Origin: Erysipelotrichaceae bacterium UBA3379
GTDB taxonomy: Bacteria > Bacillota_I > Bacilli_A > Erysipelotrichales > Coprobacillaceae
Assembly: GCA_002359025.1 (NCBI GenBank)
Contig: DEPZ01000020.1
Span: 1 to 16,294, forward strand
Direction of reading: 5' to 3'
DNA: 16,294 bases
In this document: piece after piece, positions 15,641 to 16,294 of the stretch
How the letters are laid out: the number at the start of each line of letters is the position of its first letter
How positions within the stretch are numbered: the first letter of the stretch is position 1
Position numbers and translations under genes: made by a program
The notes under the pieces: model-generated
Database searches by the model: none
What the model was told of the DNA's origin: nothing
What the model saw: only the letters and a program-made list of their open reading frames with translations

Positions 15641-15694
15641 GTAAGTTTACCACTGACCGATATGTGGTATAGAAATGGTCGGGATGAAAGTTTA
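15641..15694 (+). ncRNA. Candidate type III antitoxin RNA (ToxI/CptI-like), one full repeat plus a partial one
   Basis: Two stems cross each other. UACCAC (15648-15653) pairs with GUGGUA (15664-15669), and UGACC (15654-15658) pairs with GGUCG (15677-15681, one G-U pair). This is a pseudoknot order: the 5' strands are adjacent, the inner loop is GAUAU and the second loop is UAGAAAU. The zero-length gap between 5' strands is tight, so an end pair may open. The sequence GTAAGTTTA (15641-15649) recurs as GAAAGTTTA (15686-15694), exactly 45 nt later, marking one full repeat unit and the start of a second. Type III antitoxins are tandem pseudoknot RNAs cut at unit junctions by the toxin; A-rich GAAAG is a plausible cut region. 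A promoter lies upstream and a terminator then a toxin-like gene lie downstream, as in known loci. Confidence 0.6.
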
Positions 15695-15724
15695 GTCCTT
15701 CGCCTTATGGTGAAGGACTATTTT
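15693..15724 (+). terminator. Attenuator-type terminator between antitoxin RNA and toxin gene
   Basis: A 12-bp stem pairs TAGTCCTTCGCC (15693-15704) with GGTGAAGGACTA (15709-15720, one G-U pair) around a TTAT loop, followed by TTTT (15721-15724). In type III toxin-antitoxin loci a leaky terminator in this position keeps antitoxin in excess of toxin mRNA. The short T run fits partial termination. Confidence 0.85.
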
Positions 15725-15750
15725 ACAACGAGGGAGAATATACAAAGAAA

Positions 15751-16107
15751 AATGGGTTTTATATTATTAAAGATAAGTATTTTGAAGATATGTCAGATCC
15801 TTATTTAAAAAGGAATAAAACTGGAAATAGACTTCGTTATTATTGCTTTGAAGATAAAAATACAAGGATGTATTGGATGATACCATTGTTTAGTCGAATG
15901 GATAAATATAAAAAATCATAGAAAAAAAGAACAGACAGGAAATCATCTGATGTTGACGAGTAAACATCAGTGCGAACAATTGAGTAGAAGGCAAGAAAAG
16001 TTTTAGGTATGTTAAAACGTGGAGTTAAATTTACACCTACTCAGCCAGATATCATGCTAATACTAGAAAAGTTGAGGAATGATGAAAGAAAGTCGTTTTT
16101 TATCTAA
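15751..16107 (+). pseudogene. Broken ToxN/AbiQ-family endoribonuclease toxin gene (type III toxin-antitoxin)
   Basis: Pieces of one protein are spread over three frames. 15751-15921 encodes NGFYIIKDKYFEDMSDPYLKR, then YYCFED and YWMIPLFSRMDKYK, before a TAG. A one-base shift at the A run near 15913 would restore KYKKIIEKK. 15953-15990 encodes LTSKHQCEQLSR. After another one-base shift, 15991-16107 encodes ARKVLGMLKRGVKFTPTQPD and a short C-terminus. From memory, intact relatives (about 160-170 residues) have these blocks in the same order, with a core of roughly 50 residues between the IIEKK and LTS blocks that is absent here. No in-frame start codon follows AGGGAG (15731-15736); the first in-frame ATG is at 15790. 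The intact toxin would be a sequence-specific RNase neutralised by the upstream RNA. This copy cannot make it. Family assignment rests on remembered motif pattern plus the RNA context. Confidence 0.65.
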
Positions 16108-16282
16108 CTTTTTTAACAAAGGGACTGTTTTTCAATCACTTTTTCATATTTCTTGAAAAGAGAAAACGGTATATGATATTTAAGAGGAGCTATAAAATGA
16201 ATATAACGAGTATTTACTAGAAATAAATAATGTATGATAAAGTAAAAAAATGGTTAAAATTGTAGCATGTGAGGTATGATTT
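16108..16282. other. Post-toxin stretch with a short ribosome-site-led reading frame
   Basis: No intact gene is seen. AGAGGAGC leads to an ATG at 16197, but the frame stops after seven codons (16218-16220). In another frame the following bases read EYLLEINNV and then stop, which vaguely resembles the first residues of ABC-type ATPases after MN. This could be the relic of a gene start disrupted by small indels, but the match is too short to trust. Confidence 0.25.
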
Positions 16283-16294
16283 ATGTATAATCAT
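16283..16294 (+). CDS. Possible start of a gene cut off by the window end
   Basis: GTGAGGT (16268-16274) lies 8 nt before an ATG at 16283 that opens M-Y-N-H and runs off the window. The spacing is good, but only four codons are visible, so nothing can be said about the product. Confidence 0.3.

Noticed and set aside
15641..15724. Riboswitch controlling the downstream gene
   Set aside because: The hairpin-terminator layout would fit, but crossing stems, a 45-nt repeat period and a ToxN/AbiQ-like remnant downstream fit a type III antitoxin better.
15752..15808. ATG following AGGGAG as the toxin start
   Set aside because: It opens a different frame (MGFILLKIS) that stops after 18 codons and does not encode the toxin-like residues.

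Overview
The window is A+T-rich, with short intergenic gaps, strong Shine-Dalgarno sites and several short-stem U-tract terminators. Together with the gene families present (ECF sigma/RsgI-like anti-sigma, ECF-transporter S component, MocR regulator, DUF5685-DnaJ-DnaK), this points to a low-GC Firmicute, probably a gut Erysipelotrichia/Coprobacillaceae-type organism. That placement is inference from gene content and composition, not from a marker gene.

Layout, left to right. (1) 83-4849: one transcription unit with a consensus promoter and an intrinsic terminator. It encodes an ICMT-like integral membrane protein, a GH3-family acyl-adenylating enzyme with a degenerate first ATP motif, and a large membrane GAF-GGDEF-HD-GYP protein. 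The genes overlap by 4 nt each. The GGDEF motif is GGKEF, while the HD-GYP site is intact, so the protein probably degrades c-di-GMP. (2) 4876-6037: a split chromate-type transporter made of two overlapping half-length genes. (3) 6106-8058: an ECF sigma factor translationally coupled to an RsgI-like membrane anti-sigma factor. The latter has an Asn-Pro autocleavage motif and three extracytoplasmic PepSY-like repeats. (4) 8057-9760, minus strand: a small membrane protein gene whose good start site is out of frame, and a fused Cof-type HAD phosphatase/maltose-type O-acetyltransferase. (5) 9835-13189: a DUF5685-DnaJ-DnaK operon, apparently an accessory Hsp70 system; its J-protein ends in a Cys-rich tail. 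(6) 13188-15282: a divergent pair, a MocR/PdxR-type regulator and an ECF S component. This is probably a vitamin B6 uptake locus, with repeated boxes in the shared promoter region. (7) 15283-16294: a decayed accessory segment.

The most striking item is in the last kilobase. A promoter drives a short RNA that can fold into crossing stems (pseudoknot-like), with the junction sequence repeated 45 nt later. This is followed by a 12-bp terminator hairpin and a ToxN/AbiQ-like endoribonuclease gene broken by a lost start, two one-base frameshifts and an internal deletion. That order (repeat RNA, leaky terminator, toxin) is the signature of a type III toxin-antitoxin locus, here with a dead toxin and an antitoxin that looks intact.

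No tRNA, rRNA, CRISPR array or complete insertion sequence was seen.
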